Shown here piece by piece: positions 22,193-32,925 of a stretch of 64,000 nt of DNA (position 1 is the stretch's first letter; each line of letters begins with the position of its first letter). Under the pieces are notes generated by a model. The model was not told where the DNA came from. It saw nothing but the letters and a program-made list of their open reading frames with translations, and made no database searches. The translations under genes and the position numbers were made by a program. The stretch is from Zasmidium citrigriseum. Its lineage: Eukaryota > Ascomycota > Dothideomycetes > Mycosphaerellales > Mycosphaerellaceae. The DNA is taken from positions 124,001 to 188,000 of the forward strand of contig NHNW01000066.1 of assembly GCA_002786025.1 (NCBI GenBank), read 5' to 3'.

Positions 22193-23347
22193 TGTCTCCC
22201 GGCAAGACTCTCCGTGGGCTCAGAAAAGCCACTCACGCAATCGCCTGCGAAAAAGCCGAATGAAAAGCTTGATCAGAACGAATCGTCAGCCCCAAGAGTC
22301 TATCAGGCGTGCCATCTTTCGGGGTCAGGTCCGGCACTTTTGCCACTACGGTCAACCAAGAGTACGAATGCTGAACGAGTGGAATGTTTGACATGTCGCC
22401 TCCGACACAAGACTCGCTATGGGAAGGGCCTCGGTGTACTTGTGGCCGCAGCGCGAGAGCGACATTTGTGATAACATGTGAACAACCCGACGAAGGAGCG
22501 CACTCCGCATGCCTCCACAGCTCCGCATTGATCTTCAGGACAACGGTCAACTTGCGGGTCAGGCCTCCTTCACACACATGGAGAGACTCCACTTCGTTTT
22601 CTGCGATCGTCATCAAGCATCGGAGTCCGACTTGCGAACGCGAAGTCTACTGGTGAAGACGTCTGCGGCGCAAGACAGCAGCAGGCAGTGAGAAAATAGT
22701 CGCAAAGCCGCGTTCCATCTTGCATGTCACAACACCCGGATCACGGAACAGCCGCAAGAACAAGCCTTGCACGCACGTCGTTTCAACGTCGATCGTTCCC
22801 CGCGCGGCAGACCGAAGAAAGACTGCTAGGGCAGCTAACCCCAGCATGTAACTGTCTCCATAACCTAATCTGTCTTCAAGGTGGCCAAAATGTACCTGAT
22901 CGACACTAGACGAAAACCAGCAGCCCGGAATCTACCTCGGACTCTACGGCTTCATCCAGTGACGTCTCAACGCGAGCTTAAACGACTAATCCAACGTGCA
23001 TGAGAGGACGATCTCTTGAGCCGCATCGACCGATCCGACAGGCATCGCCGCAGCTTTCTTCCTCGTTGAACTTTTGCGGTGATGCTACTGGTGGTCAGCG
23101 ACGAGCGACTTTGTCGAATAGCGTCGAACACAATTGTGATGATGCTGGGATGACTGCAATGATTGAGGAGGCGAATCCTCAACATTCAGGCCTAAGGAAA
23201 GAAATTGCAAACTGCCTCGGAGAGCCTATGATGTACCCATGTACCTATTGACGGTATATGAAGAGGCGTAGGTAGTCGGCGCATGCAAGGCTTTCACGCA
23301 AGCCACACCTTCTTCACAGCTACCGGTAAACGCCATCGTCGTCGACC
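22193..23347. other. Intergenic stretch, nothing assignable
   Basis: About 1.15 kb. A frame near 22380 contains CLTCRLRHK, superficially like half a zinc cluster, but the remaining cysteines are missing. The last part is the peroxidase promoter and leader. Confidence 0.4.
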
Positions 23348-24755
23348 ATGAAGTTCTCTTCATCACCTGCGCTCTTGAGCGCCCTTGCGCCTCTGGCCGC
23401 CGCCTTCCCTTTGGAGTTGATGCGGGAGTTCCAGAACAGCCCTGAACTTCAGGCTCGTGCTGCTGAGCTCACTGCCCACAAGCGTCAGCAAGGTGCCGAT
23501 GATGCCACCGCCATCTTCGAGGCCATTCCCACTTTCGATGCTGAGAAGCAATACATCGATGTGAGCGAAGGCAGTGGTCACGAATGGCAAGCACCAGGAC
23601 CCAACGACCTGAGAGGCGTTTGTCCGGGACTCAATGCATTCGCCAACCAGTAAGAGAAAAGACATGCAGTCGAATTGAAGTGAATGCTGACCCTGCGAAG
23701 TGGCTTCCTTCCCCGAAATGGCTACGCCACTGTCCAGCAATTCATCGATGTCACCGACAACGTCGTTGGAATGGGCACTGATCTTTCCGGCTTCCTCGCT
23801 ATCCTTGGTGCTCTCATCGATAGCGGTGATCTCATGGCTTGGTCCATCGGTGGCACTCCTCCACCAGGTGTCGGTGGTCCTCTTGCTCAGGGTGGCCACG
23901 GACTGATCGGCTCGCACAACAAGTGAGTTCAATCCATAACTTGTGGGACATAGCCATTGTACTAACAGCTTTCCCAGGTACGAGAACGATGTCTCCCCAA
24001 CCCGCCCCGACTTGTACGAGTCAGGAAACAACTACATCACCCAGGCCGACCAGTTCCAGGACATGATCAACGCCTCGCCCGGCGGTTTCGTCACCCTCGA
24101 CTCCCTCGCCGAGTACCGCTCGCAGCGCTTCGACCGCCAGATCGCCAACAACCCCTACTTCTTCAACGCTCCATTCCCAGGTCTTCTCGTCCAGCCTGCC
24201 GCGTTCACCTTCATCTACCGATTCATGGCCAACCACAGTGAGGAAGACCCAATCGGCTCGCTCAGTTACGAGACCATCCAAAGTTGGTTCGGCATTCAGG
24301 GCGAGAACGGAGCCTACACCGCACCCTTCGGCCACGAGAGGATCCCAGACAACTGGTACCGCCGTAGCACAACCGCTCCATACACCATCCCCTACTTCCT
24401 CGGCGACGTCGTCAACTACGCCAAGCTCCACCCCAAGTTCCTCGACATCGGCGGCAACCTCGACGGCAAGACCAACAACTTCGCCGGCGTCAACGTCGAG
24501 AACATCACTGGTGGTCTCTTCAACGCCGACGACTTGCTCAAGGGCAACAACCTCGGCTGCTTCGCTTTCCAGGCTGCTGCTCAGGTCAAGGCCGATGCCG
24601 TCCTTCAGGGTCTCTTGAACAATCTCCAGAACGCTGTTGGCAGCATCGTCACTCAGCTTGGATGCCCTCAGCTTGAGAAGATCGACGAGGCGCAGCTGGA
24701 GCAGTTCCCTGGATACACTAAGGCCCCGGAGTTCAAGCCTAAGAGATACGTATAA
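23348..24755 (+). CDS. Secreted chloroperoxidase-like heme-thiolate peroxidase
   Basis: Three exons: 23348-23649, 23701-23922 and 23978-24755, with introns 23650-23700 and 23923-23977 (canonical GT-AG); 433 aa. A signal peptide of about 19-20 residues (Leu/Ala-rich, ending near AAAF) directs secretion. Splicing gives the heme-thiolate motif V-C92-P-G-L-N-A-x-A-N-H-G with C92 as proximal ligand. The second motif is ENDVSPTR, where CPO-type enzymes have EHD and unspecific peroxygenases EGD, keeping the Glu and Asp. The length matches the long peroxidase_2 group better than the short group. Likely reactions are peroxide-dependent halogenation or oxyfunctionalisation outside the cell. It converges with the nucleoside hydrolase about 125 bases downstream. 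Confidence 0.92.
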
Positions 24756-24879
24756 GAGATGCAAGGGAAATGAGGATGAGTGTACGAAACATGATGTGTG
24801 TATATTGATGATACCTATATATGATGAACGGCTGTAAGATCAGCTGGAAAAGTGTAATGAGACATGTTGTCCGATATCA

Positions 24880-25902
24880 TCACAACTCTCGGTCTCTCTT
24901 TTTCGACCAATCGCATCGACTACTCGTTGGATCATGGACATAAAACTTGCTCAACATCTCCGCTACACTGGTATTGCTCACCCCATCCACCAACTTCAAC
25001 CAATGCTGATTCGCTACACTAGTATCGTTGACCCAAGCATTGGTCCCCTTCCCGTCAATGATGGAGTTGCACCCATACCGATTCGCACACTCGAACGGCG
25101 CCTTCAACCCGATCCTCTCGAACCCATCAAACCCAAGAATCGCATACATCATTGTAATCGGATCCCAAGATTCACGAGCCGTTCTACACCTGCCGACGTA
25201 GTACTCATATGCTGCAAGTATCGGACTATCCGTAGGGGCCTCTTTGCGCAGATTATGGCCTGAAAGAATATCAATACCAAGTTCAAAGCCAATGTACGTT
25301 ACCGGGATGTCCTTTGGCCAGTTTGAGAGGACCTTGGCCGTGGATGCGGGATCTTGGTGGCCGAAGTTGTATTCCCAACCACTGGGGTATTTTCCGCCCA
25401 TGATGACTAGTTCGTGGACCTTCGTTGAAAGGAGGTGACCGACTTTGGAGTCTAGTAGAGCGGCGATGTTGGTCAGGAAGCCGATGGATACGATTGTTAG
25501 GCTGTCATCCTCAACCTCCTCCAGAACCTTCTGATAAAGCTGCAACGGAGTCGGCGTCTCATTCGCACTCCTCAAGGCCCGAGGAAAGGTCATCCCAATC
25601 TTCGACGCAAAATCCCCACGATTGAAGAAATCCGTATCCGTCCAGATCTCATCGGTCAAAGGTCGTAGAGCAGCGATCGGTAGAGCTCCGTATTTCGAGT
25701 GCGTGTTGATGGCAATGCTTCTAATGTCTGCTAGGCCGCAGTTGTGGAGGACGTTGGCGATTGCTAATGCTCCGACATCGTCGACGTCGCCGTAGATGTC
25801 GGTGTCGATGATGATGGACTTGGGAGTCTTGGTTGTGGCCTTTGCTTTACTGGCAATGGAAAGTCCGAGCCAGTAGAGCAGCAAGTCGATTATTTTGATC
25901 AT
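24880..25902 (-). CDS. Inosine/uridine-preferring nucleoside hydrolase family protein
   Basis: Single exon, 340 aa from Met at 25902; an in-frame Met 18 codons upstream gives 358 aa. The Ca2+-binding signature IIIDTDIYGDVDD sits near residue 30, and the family VIMGGKYPSG and NFGHQDPASTAKVLSNWP blocks follow. The N terminus MIKIIDLLLYWLGLSIASKA looks like a signal peptide, so extracellular or vacuolar ribonucleoside salvage is plausible. The distal catalytic part is atypical: ESWDPITMMYAILG carries the expected Asp but Ser-Trp instead of the more usual His. It is tail-to-tail with the peroxidase gene. Confidence 0.85.
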   Translation of the reverse strand: MIKIIDLLLYWLGLSIASKAKATTKTPKSIIIDTDIYGDVDDVGALAIANVLHNCGLADIRSIAINTHSKYGALPIAALRPLTDEIWTDTDFFNRGDFASKIGMTFPRALRSANETPTPLQLYQKVLEEVEDDSLTIVSIGFLTNIAALLDSKVGHLLSTKVHELVIMGGKYPSGWEYNFGHQDPASTAKVLSNWPKDIPVTYIGFELGIDILSGHNLRKEAPTDSPILAAYEYYVGRCRTARESWDPITMMYAILGFDGFERIGLKAPFECANRYGCNSIIDGKGTNAWVNDTSVANQHWLKLVDGVSNTSVAEMLSKFYVHDPTSSRCDWSKKRDREL

Positions 25903-26405
25903 GGTCGGTTTTTGATAGAACTTCGAGTGCATGATATGTCTCCGTCGTTCCTTCACTTGAACCTTGTCCGTAACGTCACCTTGTGCGACTTCACATGCAA
26001 TTCTGAGCCTCGATCTTCTCTACACGACATCCATCTGCTACTCGTAAATTGGCATGCATTCGAATGCTTCCGGGTGATCATCACATTTCTTTCGACGTTC
26101 TTATGTGCTGGCCATGGAACATCGACACATTCCTTCGCATAGCTGGGTAGTCGGCCACCCCAAACGTCTCAATGCATTGATAATTGGACCTTCTCGCGAA
26201 CAGATCTATGGAAATGGACCCTTGGTAGCTGAAGCTGTCGATCTTGGGTACAATGGTGACTTCGGCAACTTATCTCTACTCGGCCGGATCCCTTGTGCCT
26301 ATCTACGGACCGGGCTGTGCCATCTCGAAGCCCCGCTCTTCATCCTTCTTCCCACTGCTCCGTCGCCTCCAGACAACATCGAACTTCCGTTCCTAAGCGA
26401 GCATC
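25903..26405. other. Divergent promoter region
   Basis: About 500 bases between the nucleoside hydrolase start (minus) and the regulator start (plus). Nothing else is seen apart from short frames. Confidence 0.4.
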
Positions 26406-28054
26406 ATGCCAGTCTCCTTGGATGCTGGAGATGACAAAGGCAATGGCGGGATGGCATGGGTCCATGTCTCAGGCAACCCAAAGGGAACGGTATCTCCTGC
26501 TGCCGTCCGGAAACAAGTTCGGTCCAGTGCTATGCGACACACTCGTGGATGTCAACGCCGGCGAGCTGCTGAGGCGAGGAGAAGAATCAAAGAATCAGCA
26601 AGCTCAAGTATCACACCAGACGAGGTCAGAAAGACTCCGAGCAGTGTCGACCTCTCATCACCTGGATCTTGGGTCTCTTTAGTGTCCAACGAGGAAGAGC
26701 CCCACAGTTCGGATCTGGCAGCCATCATGTTGCGCCGCACATGTCTTGATGCTCTCGCTGAGCCATTCGGAGTCCTACCCATTCCATCGTCAGGTCGTAT
26801 GCTGACGCTGCTTCATTACAGTGAGAAGGCCTAACTTGATCTGCTCCACTGAATCAAAAGCTGATCATCATATCGCCAGACTACACTCGACCAATTCGAA
26901 CATCAGTACATGAAGACCCGTCTGGGAAGTATCCATCATGCTGTTTCGACTTCTCGGCCTGGCTGTATGCCACCCTCTCGCACTGTGCTCAGAGACTTGA
27001 CGCTGATTTTCGTGGGGATCCGCTCAACGACAGCCCGGAGAAGTTGGCTCTGATTACCAAAGCAATTGTTGCTGTCAATGAGCACCTAGATCGCTCAATA
27101 GTAGTCGATCCCGCTATGATCGCTGCTGTAGCATGTATTGCAAACATTCAGGTTCGTTTCCGCGTGTAGGAGATCGTCCATGGCTGACCTTGCTTGTGCC
27201 TTCAGAGCTTGAGTGGAAGACTCGCGGAGGCTTCGCTTCATGTCCAAGGGCTGTACAAGATGATTATGCTCGTCGGCGGCATCTCAACGTTGAACTCCAA
27301 TCCCGCGCTCCGAAGGCTGGTTCAATGGTCTGATGTGCTTTACTGCTCGCGATCATTGAGTGAACCGGTGCTTCCACTTACGATACCAAGCCTTCCTGCG
27401 ATACAGACTATTGATCGAACGTTCTCCCACGAAGGCCTGGAGGGGGATAATCTGGAGAGTCTACTCTCCTTTTGTGATGACGACTCTGGTCAAGTGAAAG
27501 ACATACTCAGTGGCTTGAACGAACTTTCCGCATACCTGAATCACATCGGAAACGATCGAATGCTGCCATTTGAAGCCGCATATCCAGATCGCGTTTATGT
27601 TCTGGAGAGAAGTGTCGTCACATTGCTGCTTCGGACGAATCCGAAAGTTGAAGACCTTGATGGTAGCAATACAGGTGATCGACAAGTCCTCGCCTTGCTG
27701 CTACACTCTTGCTTGCTGTTCATCTATACCAATCTCCGGCAGACTCCAATCGGCAGCGGCATCCGCCAGGATCTGGTCAGTCGCTTGGTAACAGCCATGG
27801 ACGATATCGATGACGAGATTCTGAGGACGACTTTTGCGGCTCTCTATTGCTGGGCTCTTCTGCTTGCTGTTGGTGCGGGCTGCCAAACGACACATGGAAT
27901 CGACTCGGCCCAGAGACTTCGAGGCTTCTGCTATCATCACGCATTGGGCAGCGTTGCTGATACGAAAACACTCGCCAGCGGCTTCCCGCAACTCGAAGAT
28001 GTCGCAGCCACTAGGAGCGAAGAGGCATGGCTCAAATACGTTCACATTCGCTGA
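26406..28054 (+). CDS. Fungal transcription-factor-domain protein without a zinc cluster
   Basis: Three exons: 26406-26820, 26880-27151 and 27206-28054, with introns 26821-26879 and 27152-27205; 511 aa, all junctions in phase. The N terminus WVHVSGNPKG...VRKQVRSSAMRHTRG with an Arg-rich patch is typical of the DUF3468 proteins that keep the regulatory domain but lack Zn2Cys6. The middle region LSGRLAEASLHVQGLYKMIMLVGGIS is the usual conserved helix pair, followed by LRRLVQWSDV. Probable nuclear regulator or co-regulator. It sits at the edge of the MFS/PLP/FAD oxidase group and might control it; this is an inference from position. Confidence 0.82.
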
Positions 28055-28158
28055 GATGATGGTATCGGAAATAGAACCGGGCAAAGGGATATCATTAAAG
28101 TTCATCATCATGCAGAGTTCACCGAGATATCAAGGCCTACCCACAGTCTTACAGATGA

Positions 28159-30226
28159 CTATTGATCGTTCCTATCAGCGTGGAGATCAACGTCATTCAA
28201 CACAGTCTCGTTCCTCTTTCTGCCCGCAATCCTCGCTCTTCTCAGCATCCTTGTGGATACTTCGACACGATATGTCACCTTCCACGTTACGGCGGCCATG
28301 AGGATCGAAGCCCCCACGAAGCCCATCCCAATGGCAAAAGATGCAGTGTAGTGGGGTGCGAAGCGAGAGTTGAAGATCTGCGGACCGATGGCAGCACCAA
28401 TCTGGCCATAGCTGTTGACGAGAGCGAGAGCGAAGGCGGATCCGGTGGCGCCAGAGAGAGTCTGAAAGCGCCATGGCCACATCGTTGTTTCCCTGGATGA
28501 GCATTGTCAGGACAAAGACTAAAGGGAGACTTAGCTTGACTCACCATGCTGATCGAAAACCTCCAGAGATGACTATCGCAGCATACACGCCCCCGACATC
28601 TGGGTAGACGTATTGGACGGCATAGCAAGCTTCAATGATGGTCATCCAGACGATTGGCACGAGTGGCAGCGGGACCCTTGTGGTTGATGCAAGCCATCCT
28701 CCGAAGACAGTGACGATGCATGCGAAGAGTGAAGGGGGCATATTAAGGAGCTGAACTTGGGCCAAGGTACTGTGCGAAGTCCCGTTAGAGCAAATGGTCA
28801 CCATCTATTGGGACGACGTACCTGAAGCCTAGGTTTGCAATGGCGGCTACTCGCTTGTCGGTTTTCATAGCCCTGCAATGATTCTTGAGAGACTTACTGG
28901 GCTGATAGAAATGCAGTCCTGCCGTACCGATGGTGAACAATGACCATGTTGTGAGGAACAGCCACAAGTTGCGATCTTTGACGGTACGAACGAACTCTGG
29001 CCAACTGAAGTTCTTCTCCATATCGCGAGGCGAGTTCGATGGCAGTCGAGCTTGGAGGAAAGCCTTCTCCTTATCGGACAGCCACTTTGCATTGGCTGGA
29101 ACTGTGATCACTGTCAACAAATGTCCCTAGTTACTTGGGACGGATTTCAGTACAGTCAGGAAGCAAGAGGAAGACCGCAATGCCCAGGACGACTGTGAAC
29201 AGACCTTCGGTCAGGACAAGCCTGGCAATATCAGCATCATCAATGACGGCCGGTACACAGGTCGGTCAACTGACCACTTCCATCCGGGCAACCCTCGAGT
29301 GAAGACTCCGTTGAATGCGTACGCCAAAGCTGATCCCACGATCGGACTGAAGTTGCCGCAGACGGTGATGAAGACAACTCGCTTCGGAGTCTCGTCGGGA
29401 CGATACCAGTAGCAGAGCTGCAGCAAAGTTCCTGGCCACAGGCCGGATTCCTAAAGTCATCAATGGATCAGTGGATCTTGCTCCCACCTTGGATTGGCGA
29501 GTTGCTTACGAAGAGTCCCAGCAGAGCGCGGACGGTGAAGAGGCCTCCAGCATTGCTCACTGTGGCATGCAAGCAGAGCATGACGCCCCAAGTGATCTAC
29601 GTCGAGTCAATCAGGTTCTCCAATACGCCAACTCGTTCAAGTGACTCGTACCATAATTCTCGACAACCAAACAGAAGGCTTGAAGTACTTCAAAAGCAGA
29701 TTCGATGGAGCTTCGGCGATGATGTACGGTACCTGGTTAATATAATCAGCATATGGAGGAAACATTCGGAAGACGAGGCCTCACATAGTAAGCTACGTTG
29801 ACCAGGTTGAACTGATTGCTCGTCATGTGGAGGTCCTGCAGGATGTTGCGAGGGGTGCCCCTATTCATGACTAGGACGTTCGACATCTCGACGACCATCA
29901 GCATAGACACCAAGCCTCACTTTTCATTCCGCACTCACATTCGACTGATCGATATTCTTCACAACATACATCAGCGCCATCAAAGGCAAGATACGCCAAT
30001 CGATCCGTCTCATGAGCTTCTTCTCTTCTTCTCCGCTGAGAGCAGCACGAGCTGCCATCAAAGACGCATCGAAGCCGACGATCTGGCCATCGAGGTTCTC
30101 GAGATGCTTGTCAGAAGCATTGTCTCGTGAAACGACATGAAGTTGATTAGGGTTGAAGGAGTTGGCTGCGACGATGGCCGATTTCTCGATGTCGGGGACA
30201 GAGGTTGTAATCTCAGAAGAATCCAT
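28159..30226 (-). CDS. MFS anion:cation symporter (allantoate/Dal5-type permease), 10 exons
   Basis: Nine introns at 29887-29938, 29733-29784, 29597-29651, 29451-29509, 29222-29274, 29111-29153, 28847-28897, 28770-28821 and 28493-28544; exon lengths sum to 533 codons (532 aa). The spliced frame reads RRIDWRILPLMALMYVVKNIDQSN, then an SNQFNLVNVAYY stretch, YIIAEAPSNLLLKYF, RALLGLFESGLWPGTL and FYWYRPDE-like RPDETPKR, all hallmarks of the Dal5/Tna1/vitamin carboxylate family with 12 spans. Several exons are tiny (25 nt and 68 nt) and one intron is only 43 nt. Start Met at 30226 (MDSSEITTS). It is probably a plasma-membrane importer of an organic acid or ureide. Confidence 0.88.
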
Positions 30227-30878
30227 ATTGCTCGATGATGCATCTGGAATCAATGCTTTGAGCTGTTTCATTCAGGAGGTATATATCTTCGTCGCCCGTT
30301 ATCAGTTGCATATCTCTTGGCCTCATCCTGCTGTAGATGAGTATCAACGGCCGGTGTCTTCTACGTAGCAGGTTTGGAGGCGAGGAGGTGAGCATGCAGC
30401 TGGACATCGTGTGCCGGTTTATGACCTTACCAGATCGAGGCCTTCTTCAGACAGCGGAGCTCCTTGCCGTTATCTTGGGGCTGTCCCTGGTACCAAGTAC
30501 TCCCAGACGAGGCTTGCACGAGCGGGGTCTCTGTGCCGCTGGGCTGCGGCCCGAAGATGAAGGATGAGTGTCCCTTTTGGGGTCTTCTTCAGATTCACGC
30601 CTGCCGCAATTGCCGAAGAACGTTTTGCATGAGCGTTCTCTTTGCTTATCAAATGGTTTGTTCCACTAGCAGGAACTTGAGGGACGACATCCGGGAAGCC
30701 GACGAGAACCACGCGCCATAGAAACATTGCTTGATAATGGAATCTCAAGGGCTAGCGAAGTCGGCTCTATGATCTATCGCTGTGAGACAATCGATCGTTG
30801 CAGAGCCCTGTGCGGCAGATATCTAGGCAATTCCAAGTGTTCGTGGGTCCAGTGACCGACTGTACATGTTGCTTGACT
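30227..30878. other. Intergenic stretch between MFS and PLP enzyme genes
   Basis: About 650 bases, containing the MFS promoter and the 3' end of the aminotransferase. An 92-codon minus frame has no recognisable motif. Confidence 0.4.
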
Positions 30879-32481
30879 TTACTCCTTACAGCCATTCAAT
30901 ACCTGCTTGACAGCAGGACTAATGTGATCAGGTCTAGGCCCGAGTGTCGTCGTCAGACTAACCGTGCATGTTAGCCAAGCAGAGCACTTTACACATGCAG
31001 CCTTAGCGCCGCATCAAGACAAGACTCACCGGCGTAACCCCTCTTCCAAAACCTCTCGCCTGACCGAGCTGAAGATCAACCTGAACCAGCCAGGTCTCTC
31101 GTAATGCTCCTCGCGAGGATGCAGTCCGACACCTGCTCGTAAGAGCTTCTCCGCTAACTCAAACTCGGGATTCTCTGAGCTGCGTGATAGCCAGGGAGAC
31201 AAGTCCATGTAGACGAAGAACCCAGCATTCCTAAGCGAAGTAAGCTTCAGTTCGGATCAAAGAACGAGAACACTTTTGCTTACCCGCCTCTGTGCCAATC
31301 AATACCAGCATCTCGCAAATGCGAGATTACCATCCGGCGTGCCTTTGCCAAGCGATGTCTAGAAAGCGTCATCAAGTCTCCAACAAAGGCCTGATCTTCC
31401 AAGAGTGTGCTAGCCATAGCCAATCCAGGTCCAGAAGGGGGATGGAATCTAGTCATGCTGGTCATTGATTTGCGAAGTAAGGCATTTTGTGTGCAGAGAC
31501 AACCAATTCGGAGACCTGCGGCACCAAAGTCCTAGAATCGGATGTCAGTCAAAGGCAGAGACTTGCAAGTACTGTGTTCTTACTTTGCTCAGGCCATAGA
31601 GCAGATGGACGCGATTCTCATCGATGAGACCGGTCTTGTCAATTGAGAGAACTGAAGTAAAGTCCACAGCGAACTCGTCCGGCTCGCCTTCGTACACAGA
31701 CAAGGCATACACCTCATCACTGATATAGTGAAGGCCTTGATCTTGGCAGAAACGAAGAAGGGATCGAATGCTGGAGACTGGATAACACCGGCCCAAGGGA
31801 TTGTTCGGATTCACAATCATGAGGGCTCTGATTACGGTTCCTGACGCCGCGGCGTTGGTCACCGCAACCTTCAATCGTTTGACAATCTCTTCTCCGTCGT
31901 CGAAGGGATCGACATCTCCCATCTCGGCATACACAATCTTGAGGCCATCGGTGTTACCAAAGTCCAGTTCAAATCGTCCGTAGATTGGGGGAATCACGAG
32001 AATGCCGTCTCCTGGATCTCCCAAGCAAAATCCGAGCATCTCATGGATGGCTGTAAGCGAGCTAGCTGTGATAAGATGCGAAGGTTGGATTGGCTCCACT
32101 GGGGGGAAGTTGTGGTTGAGGTGAGCAGCCATGGCCTGTAGAAACCGTGGGCCGCCATTTGTGGAGTATCGATATGTGAGGATGTCCTCGGGGAATACGG
32201 TCTACGTCTTGTCAGACTTCGTTTATGAAGATCGCAAAAAGGGGCATACCTTTTCTTGAAGAAATCTGAACAGCTCTTCTTGGATCAGACACTTGAAGGG
32301 TCGTTAGCAAACGTCTCTCTGGAATTATCGTAGTCTCTACACCAACATTCTCAGCTGTACCAAACCCAATAACGCCATCAGGATTGTCTATCGGGTCGTA
32401 TTGATCGGGCCCCTTTCCGGGAGCGAATCTCCATGGCAGATCTTCGATAGCGGCGTTTTTTGCACCCCGACGAGATAGCAT
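30879..32481 (-). CDS. ACC-synthase-like PLP-dependent enzyme (aminotransferase class I/II)
   Basis: Six exons: 32481-32347, 32291-32250, 32201-31584, 31531-31284, 31230-31030 and 30957-30879; 440 aa. Spliced sequence shows the N terminus NPDGVIGFGTAENCLIQEEL (as in ACC synthases, GxAENxL), the Y-x-T-x-G block, IVNPNNPLGRCY, ISDEVYALSVY, and the Schiff-base Lys in LLYGLSKDFGAAGLRIG. The C-terminal RPGWFRLIFS supplies the carboxylate-binding Arg. The fold is PLP fold type I. Plant enzymes of this group make 1-aminocyclopropane-1-carboxylate from S-adenosylmethionine; fungal relatives have mixed or unknown activities including C-S lyase and transamination. Head-to-head with the FAD oxidase gene at 32926. 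Confidence 0.88.
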
Positions 32482-32925
32482 GATGCACGAATAGACGAGG
32501 GGAAAGATGGCCAACAGGCGTCAAGAACTGCAAGATATGCCATCTCAGTCCAAAATCGAGTCATGATGTTTTTATTTGGCAACGAATTGGCGGTGGGAAG
32601 CTTGACAACAGGCTTGTCTCGTTCGAGGCAGTCTTCAGGAAGGCGCTACCGGCGGACCCCTGCAGGAGCTCCTTCCTGGTGGCGGAAAAGCTTGACTTCA
32701 TCAAGGCAGTCTTCACTTTTTCATGAATGGTCCCTGTTCTGTACGGATGGCCAGATGGCATGTGATCGGTCAGGTACCGTGTCGCACATGAGTGGGCGGA
32801 AAGCTGCTCACTGGCCGTTCTCGGCAACGATGAAGTGGCCAAGCGGCACCTTGATGACATCTTGTCAAGACTTCACCTCATAAAATCACTGACCCTCGTC
32901 AGTCCTGAACGTCACCACGGACGCA
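32482..32925. promoter_or_regulatory. Divergent promoter between PLP enzyme and FAD oxidase
   Basis: About 440 bases separate two divergent starts, which suggests co-regulation. A 106-codon plus frame crosses it, but its protein looks random. The region contains several copies of TCTTCA/AAGACT-like words and repeated CATGAGTGG/CGGAAAG segments without clear order. No TATA box is obvious. Confidence 0.45.

Noticed and set aside
22380..22440. CLTCRLRHK resembling half of a Zn2Cys6 cluster
   Set aside because: The third to sixth cysteines are absent in all frames and no splice site leads to them.
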